A stretch of DNA of 20,527 nt from CAYYGL01 sp964471235 (GCA_964471235.1 CAYYGL010000086.1:1-20527); one strand, 5' to 3'. Shown: positions 8,911 through 15,987, numbered from the stretch's first letter. Numbers and translations are program-made. Notes: a model not told the origin generated them from the sequence alone.

Positions 8911-9082
8911 GATCCCATTCTTTATATTTTAAACGGATAAATATAACATATCGGAATGCTCGTTTCAACTTACAAAACAAGTATGAGAGAACAATGTCAA
9001 TTCTCACAATATTGAATAAAAAAAGCTTTTTGCCTTTCAGATTGTCACTATCGGCGCTTCGGACACGATTTAATCACCTTTC

Positions 9083-9123
9083 ATATTACAGGTTTTCTAT
9101 AATATGAACTTGATTAAAATCAA
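9083..9123 (-). promoter_or_regulatory. Candidate FNR/CRP-family site and promoter upstream of ftsK
   Basis: Positions 9110-9123 read TTGAT-TAAA-ATCAA, a perfect match to the FNR consensus dyad (TTGAT-N4-ATCAA). On the minus strand it is followed by AT-rich hexamers that could be -10 boxes: TATTAT (9104-9099) and overlapping TGTAAT/TAATAT (9090-9083). With TAATAT as -10, the dyad centre sits at about -40, close to the geometry of class II FNR/CRP activation. The match is seen; the regulator and start site are inferred. ftsK begins about 165 bases further on. Confidence 0.4.
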
Positions 9124-9202
9124 ATACTTCAAGGTAATAACTATAATGGATGGGTGGACAACAATTGCACAACGACCGGCATTTGCCGGAAAACCATATC
9201 CC

Positions 9203-9748
9203 CTATCGGCTTGTTTTTCGTTTTTGGAGGAGTTGCCCCCATATTTTGTTGAATGGATGTACGCTGTCTGTCTCCGTACTATCATTGTACACCGGGTAGC
9301 CGTTGTTATACCAGCGAAAGATACCGCCGCGTAAATTATATAACGCCCGAGGATGTACCGTTTGTAATTTGTTAAGCACGGATTTTACTCGTTCTACCAT
9401 GATGGAACTCCGTTTCCCTACCGAGCAATAAAACACCGCCTGTTTGTTTTCCAGCAACTTGCCGTATTGTTTGAGGAATGCCTCACCGCTCATTTCCGGG
9501 TCTATCCGGATGGCATTCTTTAAATGACTCACCCGGTATTCTTCTTCCTTTCGGACATCAAATAGCATCACTGCGGATGAATCCGGGCTGGCAAGCTTTT
9601 TTACCAGATGCTCAACCGGCAAATGGGAGACAGGGTGTTCCCGGGCAATTTCTTTCTCCACATTATCCAATGTGAATTGGGAGATCAACACTGCCGGAAT
9701 ACCCAGAATAAGGATTGTTCCTATTGCAAGTGCTACTTTTTTCATCAT
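9203..9748 (-). CDS. Membrane-anchored rhodanese-domain protein
   Basis: This 181-residue protein begins with a hydrophobic segment (about residues 4-24) that looks like an uncleaved anchor or signal, placing the rest in the periplasm. A single rhodanese domain follows (about 42-155). It has VMLFDVRKEEEY at 60-71 and the active-site loop CSVGKRS starting at Cys108, the sulfur-carrying cysteine. LRGGIFRWYNNGYPV (139-153) is the usual C-terminal signature of the fold. The short CxxGxR loop indicates sulfurtransferase rather than phosphatase activity; the substrate is unknown. Two ATGs are adjacent (9748 and 9745), with an AGGG site 4 and 7 bases upstream, and either could be used. It stands alone between the ccm operon and ftsK. 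A role in periplasmic thiol chemistry near the ccm genes is possible but unsupported. Confidence 0.85.
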   Translation of the reverse strand: MMKKVALAIGTILILGIPAVLISQFTLDNVEKEIAREHPVSHLPVEHLVKKLASPDSSAVMLFDVRKEEEYRVSHLKNAIRIDPEMSGEAFLKQYGKLLENKQAVFYCSVGKRSSIMVERVKSVLNKLQTVHPRALYNLRGGIFRWYNNGYPVYNDSTETDSVHPFNKIWGQLLQKRKTSR

Positions 9749-9775
9749 GTGCCCTGATGTTATTCAGATTCATTC

Positions 9776-9904
9776 ATCCCAACGGGATCCCGTCTCCAAC
9801 GGAGCCACGGTTGCCAATGACAATGTCTCTCCCGAGGGGATCACGTTGTGATACGTTGTGGCGGCAACCCATTGTGGGTGACGGGATAAACCGCGAAGAC
9901 GCGG
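9776..9904. repeat. Cluster of five small inverted repeats
   Basis: Stems seen: ATCCC-AAC-GGGAT (9776-9788), CTCC-AAC-GGAG (9794-9804), TCCC-GAG-GGGA (9830-9840), ACCCA-TTG-TGGGT (9867-9879) and CCGCG-AAGA-CGCGG (9891-9904). All have perfect 4-5 bp stems and 3-4 base loops. A direct repeat ACGTTGTG occurs at 9843-9850 and 9853-9860. The same layout recurring five times in 130 bases is unlikely to be chance. Confidence 0.55.
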
Positions 9905-10099
9905 CGGTCGCAGAATTGTTATGATGAAATTTACAGAATTTTTTCCCCCGGCTCTCAACCATCCTTGAGCTTTGCGATAAGGGTTGGTGATATAGTGTTT
10001 TTCTGTAACCGCTGCGTTCTCTGCCACCTCTTCGAGAAGCGACCACCTCGGGGGTGGTGTATTAGGTTCAGATCGAAGTAACTCCTCACCGGGTGGAGT

Positions 10100-10126
10100 A
10101 AAGAAGGGGAGCATCAACTCCCCTTC
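10100..10126 (-). terminator. Probable terminator of the ccm operon
   Basis: A perfect 9-bp stem (GAAGGGGAG, 10103-10111, with CTCCCCTTC, 10118-10126) encloses the loop CATCAA. Read on the minus strand it lies 55 bases after the ccmF stop and is followed by TTTA, a weak U tract. It is best read as the end of the ccm transcript, though efficiency may be low. Confidence 0.5.
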
Positions 10127-10180
10127 CCTGGCGTAATTTCTCAATACAACTTCGGTGTCAGTTGTTAAATGGTGGATACG

Positions 10181-12409
10181 TCAGCGCCGTTTACGGGCTC
10201 TATCCACCAGGGTAATGAATGCCCCGGCAATAAAGACAATCGCACCGAACCACAGGATACTGATCAACGGCTTTTCGGTAATTTCCACTGCTAATTGGCT
10301 TCTCGGTTGCTGACCATTTTGAGGCGGCAGGAGCAAGGCTAATTCCACTGTTCCCGAGGATGCATTTACCGAATTAATCTGCACCCGGTACCCGGTATTG
10401 GGAATTTCCACAGTGGTACGGTCCATTTTCCCGCGTCTGGCAACCAGAACGGGATGGAGATCAAAAGTCTTCTGATAGTTATTATCCGAGACCGCCACTG
10501 TCAAATCCGCTGTGACTTTCTGGGCATCGCTGGACATCTGTACCTGAAACTGATGAAACGTGATGGTAAACTTGTCGATGGTTTGGGATTCCCCTTTGCC
10601 CAGGTTGATCAATTTACGACTGGTAGAACTTGCCGGGGTATAAGATATCGGTGAAATATAGAGGTCTTTCACAAAATTCACCTTTACATCCGGTGACACC
10701 ATATAGGATTTGGAGTAATCGCTGTAATAGAACTGCGGATAGGCATCATAGGTGCCGTAATCGGTCTTCACCTGGAGTTTCACCCGGTCTCTTCCATCGG
10801 GCATATCCACAAAACGAACGAATTTTACTTCATATCCCAGGCTTGTTTTTTCGAATTCCCCCTGGGGTAACATAACCTTTTCTGCCCGATCATACAAGGA
10901 AGAGGTGAGAATACCGATTATCATGAAGGCAATTCCCACGTGCACAATATAACCGCCGGCTTTGGAAAAATTCCTGCGGATAAACAAATAGGTGATTTTG
11001 GCATTGATGGAGATGACAAATACTGCCAGGAAGAAAATGGGGATCGACAACAAATGGCGTAATCCCAGGATGACTGCCAGGATGGTCAGGATCAGGGAGA
11101 TACCGGCACTCCAGATAATCGTTTCCAGGTTACGGATTTCGGAAGTTTTCCATGCCAGCAACGGGGCAATCCCTACTGTAATTAATATAAAAATCACAAT
11201 GGGGATGATCATGGTATTGTAAAAATCCGGTGAGACGGAAGAAGCTTCCCCGAACCAGCCGGTATATAAAGGAGCGGAAGTACCAAAGAGCACCACCAGC
11301 GCATTAAATACAACAACCATTACCCCGGCAAACAGGAACGTCTCCCGGTTAAAGATACCCCCTTCAAACCGGGCGGGTTGAATATCCGCTTTACGGAAAT
11401 AGTTTAAGAAGCTGAGGAATCCGGTTAAGAAAAAGCCGGTAAAAGCCAATTGGATCAGGATCAGGTATAGAGATAGCCCGGAGGGGGCAAATGAATGCAC
11501 GGAGAAATCGGTCAACACTCCGGAGCGGGTCAGGAAAGACCCCCAGAGCATGGTTAAAAAGCTTCCGCCGGCTAACAGAAAATTAGTGCGAATTAAAGCG
11601 TTGCGTTTCCCTTGAATAAGGGAACCATGCAACAGTCCAATTCCCATTAACCAGGGAACCAGGGAGGCGTTTTCCACCGGGTCCCATCCCCAGTAGCCGC
11701 CCCATCCCAGGGTGACATACGCCCAGTAACCGCCCATAATTAAGCCGGTACCCAACACCATGACATTAAAAATAATCCAGGGGCGGGCATCTTTAATCCA
11801 GGAGGTAAAATCCCGGGTAAACATGGCACTCATCGCAAATGCAAAGGGAACCACGGTGGAACTGTATCCCACAAACAGGGTGGGCGGATGAATGACCATC
11901 CAGGGATTTTGCAGAAGGGGATTCAATCCGGCGCCATCCTGAGGGGTAAACCCGATGGGCGCTTGTTCATGCACATGCCAAACCATGGAAAAGGGACTTT
12001 TTTTCAGCAGAATCAACAGCAAGGAGAGCTGAACCAACAAAATAACCACCATCACCAGTGGCTGTTTACGGGCAACTTTGCGAATCAAAATGATGCCGTA
12101 GATAAAATCATAAAACAGCCATAGTAAAAAGGTGCCCTGCTGCCCCGCCCAGAGGGTGGAAAACAGGTAAAATTTATTTAACGCCCGTGACGAATAACTG
12201 TAAACGTAATTGACCTGGAAGTGGTGGGTGAGAATCAGATAAAGCAATAACCCCAGGGACAGAATTATGCCCGCCCCCATGAGATAAAAAGCCCGATTTG
12301 CTAACCGGAGCATGGGTTCGGAACGATCTTTATAATAAAGCCAATAAGCCGCCACACTGACCGCCGAAGCAATAAAGGCAGTCGCGATAAACAATACGCC
12401 GATGGTCAT
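10181..12409 (-). CDS. ccmF: Cytochrome c haem lyase subunit CcmF
   Basis: This 742-residue polytopic inner-membrane protein takes haem from holo-CcmE and attaches it to the CxxCH motif of apocytochrome c. The tryptophan-rich WWD motif lies at residues 235-254 (GWGGYWGWDPVENAS then LVPWL). Histidines at positions expected for haem ligation are His174 (MVIHPPTLF), His261, His305 (SVHSFAPSG) and His490 (YIVHVGIAF). A large periplasmic domain (about 507-712) precedes the final membrane helix (713-735). The protein is roughly 100 residues longer than E. coli CcmF, mostly in this domain. Its ATG overlaps the ccmE stop (ATGA), indicating translational coupling. No ccmG, ccmH or ccmI follows it in the window. 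Confidence 0.96.
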   Translation of the reverse strand: MTIGVLFIATAFIASAVSVAAYWLYYKDRSEPMLRLANRAFYLMGAGIILSLGLLLYLILTHHFQVNYVYSYSSRALNKFYLFSTLWAGQQGTFLLWLFYDFIYGIILIRKVARKQPLVMVVILLVQLSLLLILLKKSPFSMVWHVHEQAPIGFTPQDGAGLNPLLQNPWMVIHPPTLFVGYSSTVVPFAFAMSAMFTRDFTSWIKDARPWIIFNVMVLGTGLIMGGYWAYVTLGWGGYWGWDPVENASLVPWLMGIGLLHGSLIQGKRNALIRTNFLLAGGSFLTMLWGSFLTRSGVLTDFSVHSFAPSGLSLYLILIQLAFTGFFLTGFLSFLNYFRKADIQPARFEGGIFNRETFLFAGVMVVVFNALVVLFGTSAPLYTGWFGEASSVSPDFYNTMIIPIVIFILITVGIAPLLAWKTSEIRNLETIIWSAGISLILTILAVILGLRHLLSIPIFFLAVFVISINAKITYLFIRRNFSKAGGYIVHVGIAFMIIGILTSSLYDRAEKVMLPQGEFEKTSLGYEVKFVRFVDMPDGRDRVKLQVKTDYGTYDAYPQFYYSDYSKSYMVSPDVKVNFVKDLYISPISYTPASSTSRKLINLGKGESQTIDKFTITFHQFQVQMSSDAQKVTADLTVAVSDNNYQKTFDLHPVLVARRGKMDRTTVEIPNTGYRVQINSVNASSGTVELALLLPPQNGQQPRSQLAVEITEKPLISILWFGAIVFIAGAFITLVDRARKRR

Positions 12410-12789
12410 GATTGCACTCCTTTCACCGTCTCCGCTTCATACTTGGAGGGGCATTTCACCAGGATTTGTTCCGCTTCAAACACACCATCGTGATACCGTC
12501 CCACGGCTACCACTTCTTTGGCATTTTCAAAATTGGAGGGCTTAACCCCATGATAAATGACTTTAAATTCCCTGCCGGAATCATCTGCCATTTTAAAATT
12601 AAACGTTTTACTGGTATGATCATACATTTCCGTTCCGGCGATCCGTTGACCTTTCACCTGTACGGTGGCGGTGGTATGTTGCGCCTCTTCTAACGAAACG
12701 TAGCGCCGGAGATTCCCTTTAAAATTCATCCCGGCATATATCATTAAGACCACAATTAACACAATTCCGATTATATATTTAGCCTTCAT
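12406..12789 (-). CDS. ccmE: Haem chaperone CcmE, Cys-type (CxxxY)
   Basis: CcmE carries haem covalently in the periplasm from CcmABCD to CcmF. The protein has one N-terminal membrane anchor (about residues 4-21) followed by an OB-fold (VQVKGQRIAG, FKVIYHGVKPSNF, VVAVGRYHDGVFEAEQILVKCPSKYE). The haem-binding motif is Cys113-P-S-K-Tyr117, where E. coli has His-x-x-x-Tyr. Cys at this place is known from archaeal and some bacterial CcmE proteins. I chose the second ATG (12789), which has AAGGAG at good spacing (7 bases); the upstream ATG at 12795 sits almost on the ribosome site. At the 3' end it overlaps ccmF by four bases, and about 110 bases separate it from ccmD. Confidence 0.93.
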   Translation of the reverse strand: MKAKYIIGIVLIVVLMIYAGMNFKGNLRRYVSLEEAQHTTATVQVKGQRIAGTEMYDHTSKTFNFKMADDSGREFKVIYHGVKPSNFENAKEVVAVGRYHDGVFEAEQILVKCPSKYEAETVKGVQS

Positions 12790-12897
12790 AACCATTCTCC
12801 TTTGGTTGGTTATACCCGTCTTCCCCTGCTATTCAGAGGGTGCCTAAGAAATTCATTTTTAAAAATACACTATCCGGCTCCTTTCCCTTAAACGGTG

Positions 12898-13110
12898 TTA
12901 CTCGGATAGTTCCATTGTTTCAGAATGTTCCATTTTTCTTTTTACTCGATTTAATTTCTTATCCAGATAAAAGAGGTAGAAAAACACACCTCCCCAAATT
13001 AATAAAGTAACAGTCATCACAACGTAGATGTTCCCGCCGGTTGACGACGGTTGAGCTGGCATCGCGGATAGGGTCGTATCTGCCAGGGCGGTAGTGAGGA
13101 TTGTGAACAT
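12898..13110 (-). CDS. CcmD-like small membrane protein
   Basis: This 70-residue protein has an N-terminal stretch that may be an extra hydrophobic or signal-like part (about 1-16). A single strong membrane helix follows (about residues 28-48, YVVMTVTLLIWGGVFFYLF), then a charged cytoplasmic tail with LDKKLNRVKRKMEH. This layout, a helix followed by a basic amphipathic tail, is that of CcmD, which holds CcmE to the CcmABC complex and is needed to release holo-CcmE. CcmD proteins have almost no conserved residues, so position matters most: it lies 12 bases after ccmC and ahead of ccmE. The ATG start has an AAGGAG site 5 bases upstream. Confidence 0.75.
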   Translation of the reverse strand: MFTILTTALADTTLSAMPAQPSSTGGNIYVVMTVTLLIWGGVFFYLFYLDKKLNRVKRKMEHSETMELSE

Positions 13111-13122
13111 TGTTCTCCTTTC

Positions 13123-13797
13123 CTATTGGTTAACAGACTTCAATTCAACTTGTCGATTTAGCAGCAGTATTTCCACTTTCATCCGCAGCATCCAATAAAA
13201 AATGACGGTAAACCCAAACAGGGATGAAAAAAACACCAACTGCATTTTGCCATTCATATTGATCTTTCCCTGCTGGTTAATCAGCGGGTCCGGATGCAAT
13301 GAATCATAAATTCGAGGTACGATGAACACAAAAAAAGGCACCGTCACAAAGGCGATGATGGAATAAACTGCGGCAAGCCGGGCGCGCTGGTGTTCATCTT
13401 CTACCGCGGAACGAAGCGCAAAATAGGCGGCATAAATGAGCAGTAAAATAAAGATGGATGTTTCCCGGGGGTCCCAGTTCCAATAGGAATGCCAGATTTC
13501 CTTTGCCCAGATGGCGCCGGAGATGGTGGCAAGCACGGTGAACATCATGCCGATATGGGCGGAAGAATACGCCCAGATATCATCCGTGATATTTGTCTTG
13601 CGCAAATAGCGAATGCTATAAATCGCCGAGACTAAAAACGACAGGGTGGCAATCCATGCACAGGGGACGTGAAAAAAAAGTATCCGGGTGGTCTCACCCA
13701 AATCTTTTGCCCGGGGGGCATATAAAAAAGCACCGACAATAACCACTGTCATAAAAACGCCCAGTAAAATCTTCCACCATTGAAATCTCAAGCTCAT
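13123..13797 (-). CDS. ccmC: Haem-handling protein CcmC
   Basis: CcmC is a six-helix inner-membrane protein with a periplasmic WWD domain that presents haem to CcmE. The tryptophan motif W102-HSYWNWDPRETS-114 lies between helices, flanked by conserved His43 (FFHVPCAW) and His168 (DSLHP). The WNWDPRETS form is closer to CcmF/CcsA motifs than to the WVWDARLTS of proteobacterial CcmC. The open frame can begin at a TTG (13809) or ATG (13803), but I favour the ATG at 13797 because TTGGAG lies 6 bases before it, giving 224 residues starting MSLRFQWWK. It follows a broken nucleotidyltransferase gene and an ~90 bp spacer instead of following ccmB directly. Confidence 0.94.
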   Translation of the reverse strand: MSLRFQWWKILLGVFMTVVIVGAFLYAPRAKDLGETTRILFFHVPCAWIATLSFLVSAIYSIRYLRKTNITDDIWAYSSAHIGMMFTVLATISGAIWAKEIWHSYWNWDPRETSIFILLLIYAAYFALRSAVEDEHQRARLAAVYSIIAFVTVPFFVFIVPRIYDSLHPDPLINQQGKINMNGKMQLVFFSSLFGFTVIFYWMLRMKVEILLLNRQVELKSVNQ

Positions 13798-13888
13798 TGT
13801 CATCTCCAATGACTTTGGGTAATTGGGATATGGGTATTACGGTATATTACAAAATTGAACGAATACCCTGTTGCCTCGAACCTTTTTG

Positions 13889-14523
13889 TTAGTAAATATC
13901 ATCCTCTTCGTTCGGTGAATGAATCTCTTGCGCCACGATTGTTTTCCAGACCGGTAATACTTCCTCATTATCAGTCATTTGCTGCAATTTTTCTCCAACT
14001 TCCCCCGGGAATGCGTTTTAACTCCGGAAATGCCAGTAGCAGCATCGCCAGATCGCGCCAGTCTGTGCCGAATTTCGGTTGCCCTTTTTAGCTGATGATA
14101 TGCAATTACCTTACCAGCAATTAATTCCACTGGTGAAATGACCAATACCCTGCCAATCCGTTGCGATTCAGGCAGAGTATCAACTGTTCGGATATTTATC
14201 AGGTGACGCCTGCCGGTTTTTCTTGCCTGGTATAAGCGATAAGCTTGTCCGTGGATTAATTCCCAGCGTCTTATTGCGATATGGAATATCTGGCGCAGGT
14301 GTTTGCGCAAATCTTGTGCTAACGCTTTCGCATGGACCGAAAGCAGGTCTATATCCTGAGTCATACGGGATTCATCCTCGTAGGCATTAACAGCCTGGGC
14401 ACCAAAGACAACGGTATCATCCCGGTCCTGTAAAAATTCCAGAACTTCCCGGTGAATTGCCGATAAGGGTACTTTTTCCCGCAGCACAAATTCCTGAAAT
14501 GTCAAGGCACCGTCACCAAACAT
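13889..14523 (-). pseudogene. Nucleotidyltransferase-fold protein, frame broken twice
   Basis: The first 145 codons read as a small nucleotidyltransferase of the AbiEii/MNT-like kind: FGAQAVNAY (40-48), then the metal-binding TQDIDL with Asp57 and Asp59, and later VISPVELIAGKVIAYHQ. The frame then changes. At 14085-14089 a run of five A (minus strand), and at 14002-14006 a run of five G, each look one base too long. Removing one base from each gives a continuous 210-codon frame that includes GTDWRDLAMLLLAFPELK and ends VAQEIHSPNEEDDIY. As written, translation ends early at 13975 with an unrelated tail. It sits between ccmB and ccmC, has no good ribosome site, and has no role in haem handling; it looks like an acquired accessory gene. 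Sequencing error in homopolymers is the main alternative to true decay. Confidence 0.75.
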
Positions 14524-14549
14524 TGCTTACACCCGAACCCCATAAAATT

Positions 14550-15221
14550 TCATTTTCTCCAGACAAACTCAAACACCAGCAACGACGTCGTAATGATAAT
14601 AACTGTGAAAGAAAATAACACTTGAACATCCGATAAACAATCGGAAAATGGCGCGCCTTCCATTGCCAACCGAGTGCTGTGAATGGCGGTAAACAGGATG
14701 GGCAACGCGATCGGAAAGGCTAACACTGCAAATAATGCGCCACGACTGCTGGCAAGAGAGATAATGGCAGCGATGATGGTGGACACCGATGCCAATCCGA
14801 TGCTGCCAATGATTAGGGTTGGAAAAAAAATGCTTAAGTTTTCCACCGAGGCATTCATCATTGCCAGGTAAACCGGCACGATGATCACTTCCAGCCCGAA
14901 CAACAGCACCACGTTAAAGAACCATTTTCCCAGCCAGACCGCATTGGGCGGCACCACCAGCCGAAGGGTATCGGCGGTTTGCTGTTCTTCCTCCCGAATA
15001 AAAATATGCGCCAGCCCGGACATGGCGGAAAAAAACAGGATAATCCAGAGCAGGGGCGCCAATACCGTCATTTGAAGACGAACAGGCCCGATAGAGAAGC
15101 TAATTGCCGCCAGGGTGGTGATGGCAAACATGGCGATAGCATTCAAGGCATAGCGGGTACGAAACTCCAACTGGATGTCTTTCCGAAACACTACCAGGCT
15201 TTTATAGAGCAAGTGCAACAT
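14550..15221 (-). CDS. ccmB: Haem-maturation ABC transporter permease CcmB
   Basis: This 223-residue protein has six hydrophobic segments and the CcmB start pattern KSLVVFRKDIQLEFRTRYAL, followed by LLWIILFFSAMSGLAHIFIREEEQQTADTL split across a loop. GKWFFNVVLLFGLEV and GSIGLASVSTIIAAI are further family segments. With CcmA it forms an ABC complex that uses ATP to release holo-CcmE from CcmC; it is not thought to carry haem itself. Its first codon overlaps the end of ccmA by 20 bases, so the two are translationally coupled. The stop lies 26 bases before the inserted nucleotidyltransferase gene, which separates it from ccmC, its usual neighbour. Confidence 0.93.
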   Translation of the reverse strand: MLHLLYKSLVVFRKDIQLEFRTRYALNAIAMFAITTLAAISFSIGPVRLQMTVLAPLLWIILFFSAMSGLAHIFIREEEQQTADTLRLVVPPNAVWLGKWFFNVVLLFGLEVIIVPVYLAMMNASVENLSIFFPTLIIGSIGLASVSTIIAAIISLASSRGALFAVLAFPIALPILFTAIHSTRLAMEGAPFSDCLSDVQVLFSFTVIIITTSLLVFEFVWRK

Positions 15222-15816
15222 GTTTCATCCCAAATCGTACTTCATCCGGTTCATTCGTCGCTAATATCAAAATTTTATTTTGCTTTTGCTGCTCGACAAT
15301 CTCATACACCATCCGGCAGCCCTGTTCATCCAGGTTGGCAGTGGGTTCATCCAGAATCAGGATTTCCGGCTGGTGATAGAGCGCAGCCACGTATTTGATC
15401 CGCTGCAGCATACCGGAGGAATACGTTTTCAACTCATCGTGTTCGCGCCCCAACAAGCCCACCTGCCGCAGTAATTTTTTTAAACGGGCTTCATCTACAG
15501 TGCGATTGCGCGCCCGGGCAAAAAAGCTCAGGTTTTCCCAGGCGGTTAAATCTTTATACATCTGTAAATAGGGTGAAACCAATCCGATATGTTGATAAGT
15601 AAAATCCCGTTCTACATTTTCTACCCCATCATGGAATTCTACCCGTCCGGAAGTAGGTGCCAGCAAACCGGCAATTATTTTCACCAGGGTGCTTTTCCCC
15701 GAACCGTTGGGTCCGGTAATCACCAGCGATTCCCCGGATTTGACCCGGAAGGAGATTTCCGAAAAAATCCGCCGCCGGTTAAACTGCTTGCTGATGTCTT
15801 TTGCCTGGATTTCCAT
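15202..15816 (-). CDS. ccmA: Haem-maturation ABC transporter ATPase CcmA
   Basis: This is a single-domain ABC ATPase of about 204 residues. Counting from the ATG at 15816, Walker A GPNGSGKST is at 35-43, the signature SSGMLQR at 133-139, and Walker B ILILDEP at 152-158 followed by the D-loop. The switch (H-loop) histidine is replaced by Asn188 in ILATNEPDEV, which is unusual for ABC ATPases. With CcmB it powers release of haem-loaded CcmE. The frame extends upstream to an ATG at 15825 and a TTG at 15840. None of the three has a clear ribosome site, and I chose 15816 because family members normally begin just before the first strand (MEIQAKDISKQF). It is the first gene of the ccm operon. Confidence 0.92.
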   Translation of the reverse strand: MEIQAKDISKQFNRRRIFSEISFRVKSGESLVITGPNGSGKSTLVKIIAGLLAPTSGRVEFHDGVENVERDFTYQHIGLVSPYLQMYKDLTAWENLSFFARARNRTVDEARLKKLLRQVGLLGREHDELKTYSSGMLQRIKYVAALYHQPEILILDEPTANLDEQGCRMVYEIVEQQKQNKILILATNEPDEVRFGMKHVALAL

Positions 15817-15952
15817 AACCTGCATAAGTATTGTAATCAACTACTATCCCATCCCAACCGGGTATAAGATTTAAAATTACGGATTAAAAAGTTAAACTAA
15901 AAACAATAAAAAATTAACTGAGGGGTGTTCTTTGAGTAGGCGGGTAGGATGA

Positions 15953-15987
15953 TAGGCTGTTAGGCTGTAGACTGTTAGACTGTAGGC
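15953..15987. repeat. Short tandem repeat, 15-bp unit
   Basis: TAGGCTGTTAGGCTG (15953-15967) is followed directly by TAGACTGTTAGACTG (15968-15982) and a partial third copy. Within each unit the core TAGRCTG occurs twice, so the basic period alternates between 8 and 7 bases. It lies on the ccmA side of the divergent spacer. Confidence 0.7.

Larger units (their letters stand above)
9749..10180. other. Hairpin-rich non-coding spacer, ccmF to rhodanese gene
   Basis: A 124-codon minus-strand open frame spans 9770-10144, but I do not think it is a gene: its sequence is dominated by Pro/Arg/Thr produced by inverted repeats, and no family is recognisable. Five short stems of the form CC(C)-loop-GG(G) lie in 9776-9904, a further one at 10042-10058, and a terminator-like one at 10103-10126. 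The composition suggests a dispersed repeat or a structured RNA region rather than protein. Confidence 0.5.

Noticed and set aside
8995..9000. TTGACA on the minus strand 85 bases before ftsK as a sigma-70 promoter
   Set aside because: The best hexamer at normal spacing (TTTTGT) matches only 3 of 6 positions, so it cannot be called with confidence.
9104..9334. Plus-strand open frame of 76 codons starting near the FNR-like site
   Set aside because: It overlaps the end of the rhodanese gene antisense, has no ribosome site and no family resemblance.
12855..12866. Palindrome ATTTTTAAAAAT between ccmD and ccmE
   Set aside because: It has no loop and low stability, and such A/T palindromes are common by chance in AT-rich spacers.
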